Origin: Thermococcus sp. 4557
GTDB taxonomy: Archaea > Methanobacteriota_B > Thermococci > Thermococcales > Thermococcaceae
NCBI RefSeq assembly: GCF_000221185.1
Contig: NC_015865.1
Location: 310,001-374,000 of the forward strand
Direction of reading: 5' to 3'
Length of the DNA: 64,000 nucleotides
Numbering within the stretch: position 1 is the stretch's first letter; each line of letters starts with the position of its first letter. This document shows, piece after piece, positions 51,367-59,199 of this stretch. A program made the position numbers and the translations under genes. The notes below the pieces were generated by a model, which saw nothing but the letters and a program-made list of their open reading frames with translations, was not told the DNA's origin and made no database searches.

Positions 51367-51433
51367 TAAGACGTCCCTCTAAACGGTAAAGCTAACGTTG
51401 AAGTTAATAAGGATTGCGGTGACCTGCCCGGAA

Positions 51434-51456
51434 CACATGTCGCAAAAAACCATGTG
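51434..51456 (-). terminator. candidate terminator downstream of L37e
   Basis: CACATG (51434-51439) and CATGTG (51451-51456) can pair, and the loop carries T6 on the minus strand. It is 31-53 bp after the L37e stop and may end the Sm-L37e transcript. Confidence 0.35.
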
Positions 51457-51486
51457 ACTGCTAAAGTGGAGAAAATAAAAGGAGGT

Positions 51487-51678
51487 TCAGTAGGCGAGGT
51501 TCCTCTTCTTCTTCCACTTGTGGGACCAGCTGTACTTCCTCATGCGCCTGCTCCTGCCGAAGCCGCAAGCGGCGCAGTAGCCCTTCTGGACGTTGAAGGC
51601 GCGCCTTCCGCAGCGCCTGCATCTGATGTGAGTTGGAGTGTGGTTCCTCCTGCCCTTTGGTTCGGTTCCCGCTCCCAT
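51487..51678 (-). CDS. rpl37e: ribosomal protein L37e (eL37)
   Basis: A 63 aa basic zinc-ribbon protein of the large subunit. It shows [28 protein letters not shown], with CxxC...CxxC at about 20-23 and 35-38, then the [10 protein letters not shown] tail. Length is typical. It follows the Sm-like gene by 25 bp on the same strand, a common archaeal pair. Confidence 0.97.
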   Translation of the reverse strand: MGAGTEPKGRRNHTPTHIRCRRCGRRAFNVQKGYCAACGFGRSRRMRKYSWSHKWKKKRNLAY

Positions 51679-51703
51679 GGTATCACCTCGCTAAGCCACG
51701 ACT

Positions 51704-51934
51704 TCACTCAAGCTCAACCGGGGAGATGGCGAGAACGTTGTCTCCCCTGATGACGATTTTACCGTACCTCTTAACTTCCTCACCCTCCTGGATGAGGGCG
51801 GCGTCCGCAAGGACGACGTTCAGGTGGATGTCGTAACCGATGAGCCTGCCCCTGAACTCCGAACCCCTCTTGAGGAGCACGAGGACATCCTTGTCGAGGG
51901 ACTTGTGGATAACGTCGAGTGGTCTTTCCGCCAT
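51704..51934 (-). CDS. Sm-like archaeal protein (LSm, SmAP1)
   Basis: A 76 aa Sm-fold RNA-binding protein expected to form a heptameric ring on U-rich RNA. Sm1 is DVLVLLKRGSEFRGRLIGYDIHLNVVL (about 17-43, quoted only by its ends DVLVLL and NVVL), and Sm2 includes KIVIRGDNVLAIS (about 58-70). ATG 51934 has GGAGGTG upstream. It is operonic with L37e. Confidence 0.95.
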   Translation of the reverse strand: MAERPLDVIHKSLDKDVLVLLKRGSEFRGRLIGYDIHLNVVLADAALIQEGEEVKRYGKIVIRGDNVLAISPVELE

Positions 51935-52088
51935 TTTCACGCACCTCCAAATAATCAAAGCTCGTAACGATAACGAGGGAAACGGTTTATAACTCTTTCC
52001 GTCCGCTGGCGGGGCGTTGGCGATTAGACAACGACACTCCCAAAAGGTTTTTATGAAAGTCCCCGACTCGGTTTTCAGGTGGTGAGTA

Positions 52089-53801
52089 ATGGGAGAGAAG
52101 CCCGACAGATACGAGATTCTTCAGGATTTGATGAGGAGAAGGGGCTTTGCATGGGGCAGCTTTGAAATCTACGGCGGCTCACGCGGATTCTACGACTACG
52201 GTCCGCTCGGTGCGACGATAAAGAGGAAAATCGAGCGGAAGATACGCGAGGCCTTCCAGAGGGAGGGCTTCTTCGAGCTGGAAACACCGGATATAACCCC
52301 CGAGAGGGTCTTTATCGCGAGCGGTCACGTTGAAAAGTTCGTTGACCCGCTGGTCGAGTGTAAGAAGTGCGGCGCAAGGTTTAGGGCCGACCACATAGTG
52401 GAGGAGGCCCTTGGAATAGACACCGAGGGTATGAGCGCCGAGCACCTAACTGAACTCATCCGCGAGCACGGGATAAAGTGCCCCGAGTGCGGCGGTGAGC
52501 TCGGCGAGGTCTGGTACTTCAACCTCATGTTCGAAACCAAGATCGGCCCCTACGGCGACCAGAAGGGCTACCTGAGGCCCGAGACCGCCCAGGGCATCTT
52601 CGTGAACTTCAAAAGGCTGAACGCTTTCGCCAGGAACAAGCTCCCCTTCGGCGTTTTCCAGATAGGCAAAGCCTACCGCAACGAGATTTCACCGAGGCAG
52701 GGCATGCTCCGTCTGAGGGAGTTCACCCAGGCGGAGGCGGAGATATTCTTCAACCCGAAGGAAACGGAGCATCCTCACTTCGATGAGGTTAAGGACGAGG
52801 TTCTCCGCCTCTATCCAATAGAGCACCAGCTCAAGAACCTCGGCACGATTGAGATAACCGCCGAGGAGGCCGTGGAGAAGGGCTACATCATGAACACCTT
52901 CTTCGCCTACTACATGGTCATGGTCAAGCGCGTCCTCCTCGACATCGGCATCCCCGAGGACAAGATACGCTTCCGCCAGCAGCTGCCCGAGGAGCGCGCC
53001 CACTACTCGCGCGACACCTGGGATGCCGAGATTCACAGCGAGCGCTTCGGCTGGGTGGAGTGCGTTGGAATAGCCAACCGCGGCGACTACGACCTGAGCA
53101 AGCATCTGAAGATGAGCGGCGCGGACATGACCGTCCTCATCCACTACGATGAGCCCAGGATAGTCAGGCGCCTCAAAGTGAGCCTCAACATGAAGCGCGT
53201 CGGACCGAAGCTGAAGAAGGACGCCAAGAGGATAAACGAGCTCATCCAGGGCTGGGACGAGGAGAAGCTGAGGAGCCTGGTTGAAGTCCTGGAGAGGGAC
53301 GGCAAAATCACCATCGAGGGCTACGAGCTGGAGAAGGACGACTTCATAATCAAGGAGGTCGAGGAGAAGGTCACCGGCGAGAAGATAGTGCCCCACGTCC
53401 TTGAGCCGAGCTTTGGAATAGACAGGCCGTTCTACCTGCTCCTTGAGAACAGCCTCGTCATCGAGGAGGACAGAACCTACCTCAAACTGAAGAAGGACAT
53501 GGCCCCGATTGAGGTCGCAGTCCTGCCTCTCGTCGCCAAAGAGCCGCTGAAGAGCATAGCCTACGACGTCTTCAGGACGCTCCAGAAGGCAGGCTTCATA
53601 GCGGTCTACGACGAGAAGGACACCGTTGGGAGGAGATACCTCCGCTACGACGAGATAGGAACGCCCTACTGCGTGACCATCGACAACCAGACGCCCGAGG
53701 ACAGCACCGTTACGATCCGCGACCGCGACACGAAGGAGCAGGTGAGGATTAGCATCGAGGAGCTGCCGTCAAAGCTCAGGGAGCTGATTTTCGGGGAGTG
53801 A
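52089..53801 (+). CDS. glyS: glycyl-tRNA synthetase
   Basis: A 570 aa class II synthetase of the alpha2 archaeal/eukaryotic type. Motif 1 lies in FFELETPDITPERVF; motif 2 in QIGKAYRNEISPRQGMLRLREFTQAE (quoted ends); motif 3 in EPSFGIDRPFY. ECKKC and CPECG (about 96-100 and 137-141) form a zinc site. The C-terminal anticodon-binding domain starts near 475 (PIEVAVLPLVAKEPL). A TATA-like GGTTTTTATG near 52043 and GGTGGTGAG before ATG support the start. Confidence 0.98.
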   Translation: MGEKPDRYEILQDLMRRRGFAWGSFEIYGGSRGFYDYGPLGATIKRKIERKIREAFQREGFFELETPDITPERVFIASGHVEKFVDPLVECKKCGARFRADHIVEEALGIDTEGMSAEHLTELIREHGIKCPECGGELGEVWYFNLMFETKIGPYGDQKGYLRPETAQGIFVNFKRLNAFARNKLPFGVFQIGKAYRNEISPRQGMLRLREFTQAEAEIFFNPKETEHPHFDEVKDEVLRLYPIEHQLKNLGTIEITAEEAVEKGYIMNTFFAYYMVMVKRVLLDIGIPEDKIRFRQQLPEERAHYSRDTWDAEIHSERFGWVECVGIANRGDYDLSKHLKMSGADMTVLIHYDEPRIVRRLKVSLNMKRVGPKLKKDAKRINELIQGWDEEKLRSLVEVLERDGKITIEGYELEKDDFIIKEVEEKVTGEKIVPHVLEPSFGIDRPFYLLLENSLVIEEDRTYLKLKKDMAPIEVAVLPLVAKEPLKSIAYDVFRTLQKAGFIAVYDEKDTVGRRYLRYDEIGTPYCVTIDNQTPEDSTVTIRDRDTKEQVRISIEELPSKLRELIFGE

Positions 53802-53847
53802 AGTGCTGTCCCCGCTTTTTCAACTACTCTTTTTGCTGGTGTTTCCC

Positions 53848-54348
53848 ATGAAAATCCACCTCATCTACCGGAGGATTCCGAACCGGGTTCTCGAGCGGGA
53901 CGACGAGGTTATAGCCGATTTAGGTGAGGTAGTGGTTGCCAAAGCTAAGTTCGAGGGCATGCTCGCCCCCCTCAGGGTGAACGGCGTTGAGGTCATCAAA
54001 AACGGCTACCGCATGCTCTATTTCGCCTTCGTTGGAGAGAACTACGACATCCTGAAGGTCTACGACGAAAACGGCAAGTTCAAGGGGCTTTACATCGACG
54101 TTCTCGCCTACACGAGGCGCGAAGGAAACACCCTTGAGATGCTCGACCTCTTCCTCGACATCTTCGTCTTCCCGGACGGGGAAGCTTTCCTCATCGACGA
54201 GGACGAGCTTGAGATGGCCCTCAACTACGGGCTGATTGACAGGAAAACCTCTGATTTGGCCTACCGCGTTGCGAGGGAAATCCTCGAAAAGCTTAAACGC
54301 GGAGAGTTCCCGCCCGATATCGTGTGGGAGTACGACTGGAGGGATTAA
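53848..54348 (+). CDS. DUF402-domain protein
   Basis: A 166 aa protein consisting mainly of a DUF402 fold, seen in the archaeal FAU-1 RNA-binding protein and in bacterial nucleoside di/triphosphatases. The conserved region runs YDENGKFKGLYIDVL to LDLFLDIFVFPDGEAFLIDEDEL, with the YID and DLFLD acidic residues. ATG 53848 is favoured by GGTGTTTCCC; an upstream start at 53803 would add a hydrophobic 15-residue stretch and overlaps the glyS terminator area. It is 2 bp before the DUF167 gene. Confidence 0.85.
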   Translation: MKIHLIYRRIPNRVLERDDEVIADLGEVVVAKAKFEGMLAPLRVNGVEVIKNGYRMLYFAFVGENYDILKVYDENGKFKGLYIDVLAYTRREGNTLEMLDLFLDIFVFPDGEAFLIDEDELEMALNYGLIDRKTSDLAYRVAREILEKLKRGEFPPDIVWEYDWRD

Positions 54349-54350
54349 GA

Positions 54351-54656
54351 ATGAGCGCGAAGTTCCTGAAGGAGACCAAGGATGGAACGCTTCTCCTGGT
54401 ATATGTCCAGCCGAAGGCGAAGAAGAACGAGATTGAGGGGATAGACGAGTGGCGCGGAAGGCTGAAGGTCAAGATAAAGGCCCCGCCGGTTGAGGGGAAG
54501 GCAAACAAAGAGCTGGTGAAGTTCCTCTCGAAGCTCCTCGGTGCGGAGGTTGAGCTCGTCAGAGGGGAGACGAGCAGGGAGAAGGATTTGCTTGTTAGGG
54601 GATTGAGGGTAGAAGAAGTGAAAGAAAAACTAGAAGGGACCCTACTCAGAACGTGA
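54351..54656 (+). CDS. DUF167/UPF0235 (YggU-like) protein
   Basis: A 101 aa protein of the YggU family, of unknown function. The signature VYVQPKAKKNEIEGIDEWRGRLKVKIKAPPVEGKANKELVKFLSKLLG (ends quoted) carries the PPVEGKANKEL motif, followed by ELVRGETSREKDLLVRG. It follows the DUF402 gene by 2 bp, and its last 15 bp overlap the convergent AT-rich orphan gene. Confidence 0.92.
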   Translation: MSAKFLKETKDGTLLLVYVQPKAKKNEIEGIDEWRGRLKVKIKAPPVEGKANKELVKFLSKLLGAEVELVRGETSREKDLLVRGLRVEEVKEKLEGTLLRT

Positions 54657-55643
54657 GTTAGGGCTTGGAAATACTATAACAAAGTTAAACCCCTTCTCTG
54701 CTCTAACTTTACATATTGTAAATGAGGTCCCTACTAAAAGAATTGGGTCGTAATCGTTTAGATTTTCCAGTAATCTCCTTAGCTTATCGCTAGAATTTAT
54801 CAGCTGTAGTCTATCTAGACACCTTTCATACTCTCTAGCAAATATGTTAACCCGGAGATAGTGGTTATACGAGCTAAGCGATTTCTTTGTTGATACTGTA
54901 AGACGGTTTACTTCGTTCAAGACTGTGGATAGCCTACTAGTAGTCAGATATATCTTCCAGCGAGGATTGTTTCTAATAAACTCTGAAAGAATAGTCCACA
55001 ACACAAAATTAGACATACTAGTTACCCACACTCTAATTTCACGCTGAGTGAATACTCCCGCTATACCATCGGACTCCGTAAATGGTCCACTGCATATGTA
55101 CAACGGGCTATTACCTTCTTCTTGGGATTCGCGTGGGACCGGATTAGGCAATGTTCCCCTGTTTATCCGTAGTAACAATATGGGAGAGACATCCTCTGAA
55201 TCTACAGACTGGGCAATCTTGACTTCTAAATCTCTTAAAGCGGATGTGATTTCCGTTTCTAATAACCCTCTAAATTCTCTGAACACGTTCATTAATGATT
55301 TGAACTTGTTCTCAAACTCCACAGAATAACTATCAATAGTGTTTAGAAAGTCTTCCCGGTTAGATTGCCCAATCGTTTCATTTCTTGGTAACTCATTAAC
55401 GAATTTCACATAGAACCTTGCAAAATCCTGTAGTTCTTTTTGATATTTGCTCTGGGTGTCTATTATAAGTTCTTTGAGCCTATCCTCTTTCTTAAGGGGC
55501 TCATATAACGCTTCCTTTACAGTAGAGCATATTATATGCTTGTCAATTGCAACTTCTCTGTTTTCCTCAAAACGTCTAATGGCCTCTCTAATTGGCTCCA
55601 CTTTAAAATACAAACCTGTTATCTCCATGTCGTTCACCGACAT
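54642..55643 (-). CDS. AT-rich orphan protein, 333 aa, unknown
   Basis: A 333 aa cytosolic protein that I do not recognise. The N-terminal half is helical and charged (EPIREAIRRFEENREVAIDKHII, KKEDRLKELIIDTQSKYQKEL), suggesting a coiled coil. The C-terminal half is alpha/beta, with VWVTSMSNFVLWTILSEFI, RWKIYLTTSRL and DPILLVGTSFTICKV, reminiscent of a Rossmann-like or restriction-like sensor core. No catalytic motif is clear. Codon use is strongly AT-rich against GC-rich neighbours, and common rare-type codons (ATA, TTA, AGA) abound, so recent transfer is likely. Either ATG 55643 or ATG 55628 could start it. Its 3' end overlaps DUF167 by 15 bp. Confidence 0.7.
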   Translation of the reverse strand: MSVNDMEITGLYFKVEPIREAIRRFEENREVAIDKHIICSTVKEALYEPLKKEDRLKELIIDTQSKYQKELQDFARFYVKFVNELPRNETIGQSNREDFLNTIDSYSVEFENKFKSLMNVFREFRGLLETEITSALRDLEVKIAQSVDSEDVSPILLLRINRGTLPNPVPRESQEEGNSPLYICSGPFTESDGIAGVFTQREIRVWVTSMSNFVLWTILSEFIRNNPRWKIYLTTSRLSTVLNEVNRLTVSTKKSLSSYNHYLRVNIFAREYERCLDRLQLINSSDKLRRLLENLNDYDPILLVGTSFTICKVRAEKGFNFVIVFPSPNSRSE

Positions 55644-55737
55644 AAATGTAATAGAAAAAGGCTTAAAACTTTTTCCGTTGGGATGTCCACATTAACTTAA
55701 TTATGCTAAAAAGTAATGTGGAAAACATAAAGGCCTC

Positions 55738-56742
55738 TTACTTCAAAATCCCCAGGCTCTCGTTCGTCTTCCTTATGCTCTCCCACTTCTCCGCCATCTC
55801 GAACATCGCCCTTATCGCGTCGATGTTCTCCGGAACCACGTCGCTCTCCTGATGAACGGCCTGAATGTAGAACAACCTGTTTCCGCGGACGCTGATGCTC
55901 TCTTTCCAGACGGCTATCTCGTAGAGGTTGTTCCACTCGCGGTGCAGGTCGCGGGCGAACTCTATGAGCTGGGCCGTGCTGTCGAAGCCCTTCCCCTTCT
56001 CGAAGAGGAGAACGCGCGTGGTGTTCTCGAAGATGTCCACAACGTCCTTGGCCTCGACCGGCTTCTTCAGCTCGACCATGATGCTGTGAACGTGCATGAG
56101 CGTGGTCGGAACGACGAAGGCTGAGGTCTCGATGTTAATTGGGATAACAGTCTGGACGTCCGGGCCGTGGTGGGACGGGACGGTAACGCTCGGGGTTATG
56201 GCGTTGACCGGGCCGCGCTTGGCGTCGTTCGGGTCAGCCGCGCGGCGAATCATGACCGCGTAGACGTAGTCGATGTACTCCCCAATCGCCGAGAGGGTTC
56301 TGGTAAGGCCTGTGGTGTTGCAGGAGACGACGCGGACGTAGTCCTTTCCGAGGGCCTTCTCGTAGTTGGCCTGGGCCACGAAGGAAACATCCGCGGTGGT
56401 GGCCTTCTCACCGCCCTGGAAAATCGCCTTAACGCCGGCCTTCTCGTAGAGGGCCTTGTTTTTAGCTCCCATCCCTCCCGGGGTGGCGTCGACGATGACG
56501 TCAACCTCATTGAGAAGGTCACTGAGAGTTCCGGCGACCTCAAAGCCGGCCTTCTCGAACCTCTGCAGGAACTCCTCGCTGGCGGCGTAGACAGGGATTC
56601 CGAGCTCCTTCGCGCGATACGCTTCAAAGTCCGGCTTCGTCTTGGTGACGCCTATGAGCTTCATATCGTCCTGCTTCGTGACCGCGTAGGCGACGCGCTT
56701 TCCAATTGTTCCGTATCCATTGACTCCAACCTTCACCTTCAT
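55738..56742 (-). CDS. gap: archaeal glyceraldehyde-3-phosphate dehydrogenase (phosphorylating)
   Basis: A 334 aa archaeal type GAPDH. The nucleotide-binding start is [20 protein letters not shown]; the catalytic Cys is Cys141 in [24 protein letters not shown] and [13 protein letters not shown] are also family-typical. In Thermococcales this enzyme works in gluconeogenesis, since glycolysis uses GAPOR and GAPN. ATG 56742 follows GGTGGTAGC. A palindrome of TGM type sits just upstream of the TATA region, matching regulation by the sugar-responsive Tgr/TrmBL1 regulator. Confidence 0.97.
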   Translation of the reverse strand: MKVKVGVNGYGTIGKRVAYAVTKQDDMKLIGVTKTKPDFEAYRAKELGIPVYAASEEFLQRFEKAGFEVAGTLSDLLNEVDVIVDATPGGMGAKNKALYEKAGVKAIFQGGEKATTADVSFVAQANYEKALGKDYVRVVSCNTTGLTRTLSAIGEYIDYVYAVMIRRAADPNDAKRGPVNAITPSVTVPSHHGPDVQTVIPINIETSAFVVPTTLMHVHSIMVELKKPVEAKDVVDIFENTTRVLLFEKGKGFDSTAQLIEFARDLHREWNNLYEIAVWKESISVRGNRLFYIQAVHQESDVVPENIDAIRAMFEMAEKWESIRKTNESLGILK

Positions 56743-56772
56743 GCTACCACCGGAGAATTTTACCGCGATAAA

Positions 56773-56780
56773 ATACTTAA
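56773..56780 (-). promoter_or_regulatory. TATA region of gap
   Basis: On the minus strand ACGTTTAAGTATTTT gives a TATA-like element about 32-38 bp before ATG 56742. The TGM-like palindrome ends six bases upstream of it. Confidence 0.4.
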
Positions 56781-56785
56781 ACGTT

Positions 56786-56806
56786 GTTTTCACTCGTGGT
56801 GAAAAC
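56786..56806 (-). promoter_or_regulatory. TGM-like palindrome (probable Tgr/TrmBL1 site) of gap
   Basis: GTTTTCAC-N5-GTGAAAAC is a perfect 8-5-8 inverted repeat. It preserves the TCAC-N5-GTGA core of the Thermococcales glycolytic motif (consensus TATCAC-N5-GTGATA). It lies directly upstream of BRE/TATA, the position from which Tgr activates gluconeogenic genes when sugar is absent. The flanking bases differ from consensus (TTT for TA). Confidence 0.6.
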
Positions 56807-56899
56807 TGCCCTTCAAGTCACCGGATTTTTACATCTTCGTGCAAAGGGCTCCCGCTGGGGTTATAAGCCAGTCTGCCGGATAGTCTACCGGTGGTTGAG

Positions 56900-57658
56900 A
56901 TGTTCGCCGAGATACTCACGATAGGCGACGAACTGCTCACGGGAAACACCGTGGACAGCAACTCCGCATTTATTGCCCAGAAGCTCACCGAGAGGGGGTA
57001 CTGGGTGAGGAGAAAGACGACCGTTGGCGACGACATTGAGGAAATCAAGACCGCCATTCGGGAAATCCTCGCGAGAAAGCCTGAGGTTCTGGTCATCTCC
57101 GGCGGCCTCGGGCCTACTCACGACGACGTTACAATGCTGGCCGTTGCCGAGGCCCTGGGCAAAAAGTTCGTCCTCTGCGAGCCGTGCCTTGAGAGGATCA
57201 GGGAGTTCTACCGCGAGCTCTACGAAAAGGGTCTGATAGACGACCCCGAGCTCAACGAGGGGAGGAAGAAGATGGCCTACCTGCCGGAGGGCGCGGAGCC
57301 CCTTGAGAACACCGAAGGGGCCGCCCCAGGAGCGTACATCGAGCACGAAGGGGTAAAGATATTCGTCCTTCCCGGAATGCCGCGTGAGATGAAGGCAATG
57401 CTTGAGCGGGAAGTTCTGCCGAGGCTCGGCGAGAGGAAGTTCATCCAGAGGAAGCTGCTGGCTGAGATAACCGACGAGAGCAAGCTGGCGCCGATTCTAA
57501 TCGAGGCACTCAAAAGGTTCCGCGTGAGAATACACTCATCGCCGAAGGGTTTCGGCAGGTACATCGGCATCATAATCTTCGGCGAGAGCGAGGATGAGAT
57601 AGAGAGGGCCAAGGCCTTCATGGAGGAGCTGGGGGTTCGCTTCGAGGAGGGCTGGTAG
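56900..57658 (+). CDS. CinA-like competence/damage-inducible family protein (COG1058)
   Basis: A 252 aa protein of the MoCF/CinA N-terminal family. It starts AEILTIGDELLTGNTVDSNSAFIA (quoted ends) and carries VLVISGGLGPTHDDVTMLAVAEALG, NTEGAAPGAYIE, and KIFVLPGMPREMKAML. These are typical of CinA's ADP-ribose pyrophosphatase-like domain; the C-terminal NMN deamidase domain is missing, as in other archaeal members. It is distinct from moaB at the left end of the window. GGTGGTTGAG precedes the ATG. Confidence 0.9.
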   Translation: MFAEILTIGDELLTGNTVDSNSAFIAQKLTERGYWVRRKTTVGDDIEEIKTAIREILARKPEVLVISGGLGPTHDDVTMLAVAEALGKKFVLCEPCLERIREFYRELYEKGLIDDPELNEGRKKMAYLPEGAEPLENTEGAAPGAYIEHEGVKIFVLPGMPREMKAMLEREVLPRLGERKFIQRKLLAEITDESKLAPILIEALKRFRVRIHSSPKGFGRYIGIIIFGESEDEIERAKAFMEELGVRFEEGW

Positions 57659-57705
57659 CGAAACGCTGATAAGGGTTCGAGAGACAAAATGAACATGGTG
57701 GAAAG

Positions 57706-57894
57706 ATGCCGGTAGTGATAGATGTTCCCAAGGACATAGAACCCCTCGTGAGGGAGATACTCAAAGCCGTTCGGAAGGGCAGGAGAGAGAAGGCTCTAAA
57801 AGACCTTGAAAACGTTATTCAGGCCGTTAATCAAAATACTCCCGAGGAAATTCCTGATACCCTTGAACTGCTTGAGGAGCTGAGGGAAAGATGA
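57706..57894 (+). CDS. VapB-type antitoxin (putative), second pair
   Basis: A 62 aa charged helical protein (PVVIDVPKDIEPLVREIL to ELLEELRER) overlapping the following PIN gene by 4 bp (ATGA). Position and size fit an antitoxin; no clear DNA-binding fold. It differs in sequence from the pair at 1432, so they are separate modules. GGTGGAAAG precedes the ATG. Confidence 0.65.
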   Translation: MPVVIDVPKDIEPLVREILKAVRKGRREKALKDLENVIQAVNQNTPEEIPDTLELLEELRER

Positions 57895-58328
57895 TAGTGA
57901 CAGATGCGTCTTTTGTAGTTGATGCCCTTGTCGTCCCTCGAAGGAAGAAAAAAGATGAGACGTATCTGAGGCAGTTGAAACGCCACCGGCGCTCTAAAGA
58001 GTTGCTGTCGTTCTTTTTGGAAGAGGGCTTCCAGCTTTACATACCCTTTCTTGGCCTTGTGGAGGTTTCTTCTCTTCTTGTCAGGAAACTCGGAAAAAGA
58101 GCCAACATTGATACTGCCTTAGAGTTTTTGGATGAATACTTCTTCGTGGTCTCTGAAAAAGACTTGGAGGAATTCATACTGGAAATCGCAAGAGAGACAG
58201 GTTCAAGGGCCGCGGATATCTACTACATTTCCCTAGCGAAGATGAAAGGCGCGGTCCTTGTAACCGTAGACAGGAAAATGGCTGAGATTTCAAAAGACGT
58301 GGGTGTCAAGGTGATTTTAGTGGAGTGA
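57891..58328 (+). CDS. PIN-domain toxin, VapC type, second pair
   Basis: A 145 aa PIN RNase. Acidic residues lie in MIVTDASFVVDALV (Asp5), LGLVEVSSLLV (Glu near 60), TGSRAADIYYISLAK (Asp near 105) and LVTVDRKMAE (Asp near 123). The KKKDETYLRQLKRHRRSKELL segment resembles the [20 protein letters not shown] segment of VapC at 1628, so the two toxins are related. Its stop overlaps ATG codons of the eIF2B-like gene. Confidence 0.87.
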   Translation: MIVTDASFVVDALVVPRRKKKDETYLRQLKRHRRSKELLSFFLEEGFQLYIPFLGLVEVSSLLVRKLGKRANIDTALEFLDEYFFVVSEKDLEEFILEIARETGSRAADIYYISLAKMKGAVLVTVDRKMAEISKDVGVKVILVE

Positions 58329-58333
58329 TGCCC

Positions 58334-59161
58334 ATGCTTCCCCCAGAGGTTCGTTCAATCATTGAGGAGATGAGGGCCGAGAGGATCAGGGGCGCCAGCT
58401 GGCTGGCCAGAAGGGGCGCTGAGGCATACCTCGTCCTTTCAGAACTCATTGAGGGAGAAGAGCTTGAGAGCGCCCTGAGGGAGATGAAGAGGGAAATCCC
58501 GGCCGTCAACGGCACGATGGCCTCGCTCTACAACCTCGCGAGGTTCATTCCGATAACCGGAGACCCCGACGTGGTGAGAACGAAGGCCGAGGAGTTCATC
58601 AGGCTCGGGGAGGAGGCGAAGCGCGAGATAGGCAATATCGGGAGCGAGCTGATAGACGAAAACGAGGTTGTAATCACGCACTCATTCTCCTCGGCAGTTC
58701 TTGAGATATTCAGGGCCGCGTGGAGGAAGGAAAAGCACTTCAGGGTCATCCTAACCGAGAGCGCGCCTGACTACGAGGGAATAGCCCTCGCGAGGGAGCT
58801 TGATTCCATCGGGGTTCCATTCGAGGTGATAACGGACGCCCAGCTCGGCCTTTTCGCGAGGAAGGCCACCCTTGCCCTGGTCGGTGCCGACAACGTTACC
58901 CGCGACGGGGCCGCGGTGAACAAGGCCGGAACATACCTCCTCGCCCTCGCCTGCCACGACAACGGCGTTCCCTTCTATGTCGCCGCCGAGAGCTTCAAGC
59001 TTCATCCAGAGCTGAGCTCGGGTGAGGTTGAAATCGTCGAGAGGCCCTACGTGAGGCAGGGTTACCGGGTCAGGAACATGCTCTTCGACGTTACCCCCTG
59101 GCGGTACGTCAGGGGCATCATAACGGAGTTTGGGGTTCTGGTTCCCCCGAAGGAAATCTAA
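58334..59161 (+). CDS. eIF2B alpha/beta/delta-like protein (aIF2B family)
   Basis: A 275 aa protein of the eIF2B/ribose-1,5-bisphosphate isomerase family. It contains GASWLARRGAEAYLVL, VVITHSFSSAVLEIF, VILTESAPDYEGIALARELDSIGV, VGADNVTRDGAAVNKAGTYLLAL (ends quoted) and FDVTPWRYVRGIITEFGVLVPP. It is shorter than the known Thermococcus R15P isomerase (about 322 aa), so it is probably the other paralogue, whose function is not settled; nucleotide metabolism or a translation-factor-like role are options. ATG 58334 has GGAGTGAT upstream and lies 6 bp after the VapC stop. Confidence 0.85.
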   Translation: MLPPEVRSIIEEMRAERIRGASWLARRGAEAYLVLSELIEGEELESALREMKREIPAVNGTMASLYNLARFIPITGDPDVVRTKAEEFIRLGEEAKREIGNIGSELIDENEVVITHSFSSAVLEIFRAAWRKEKHFRVILTESAPDYEGIALARELDSIGVPFEVITDAQLGLFARKATLALVGADNVTRDGAAVNKAGTYLLALACHDNGVPFYVAAESFKLHPELSSGEVEIVERPYVRQGYRVRNMLFDVTPWRYVRGIITEFGVLVPPKEI

Positions 59162-59199
59162 AAAGTCAACACAGAAAACAGAAATGAGAGAAAAGGGGC
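59162..59199 (-). terminator. T-rich termination region for the large secreted protein gene
   Basis: On the minus strand the 38 bp after the stop read CCCCTTTTCTCTCATTTCTGTTTTC, then a T5 run near 59160. It lies between convergent genes. Confidence 0.35.

Noticed and set aside
54324-54350. GTG start extending the DUF167 protein by nine residues
   Set aside because: It would overlap the end of the DUF402 gene, and the ATG at 54351 directly begins the conserved family sequence.
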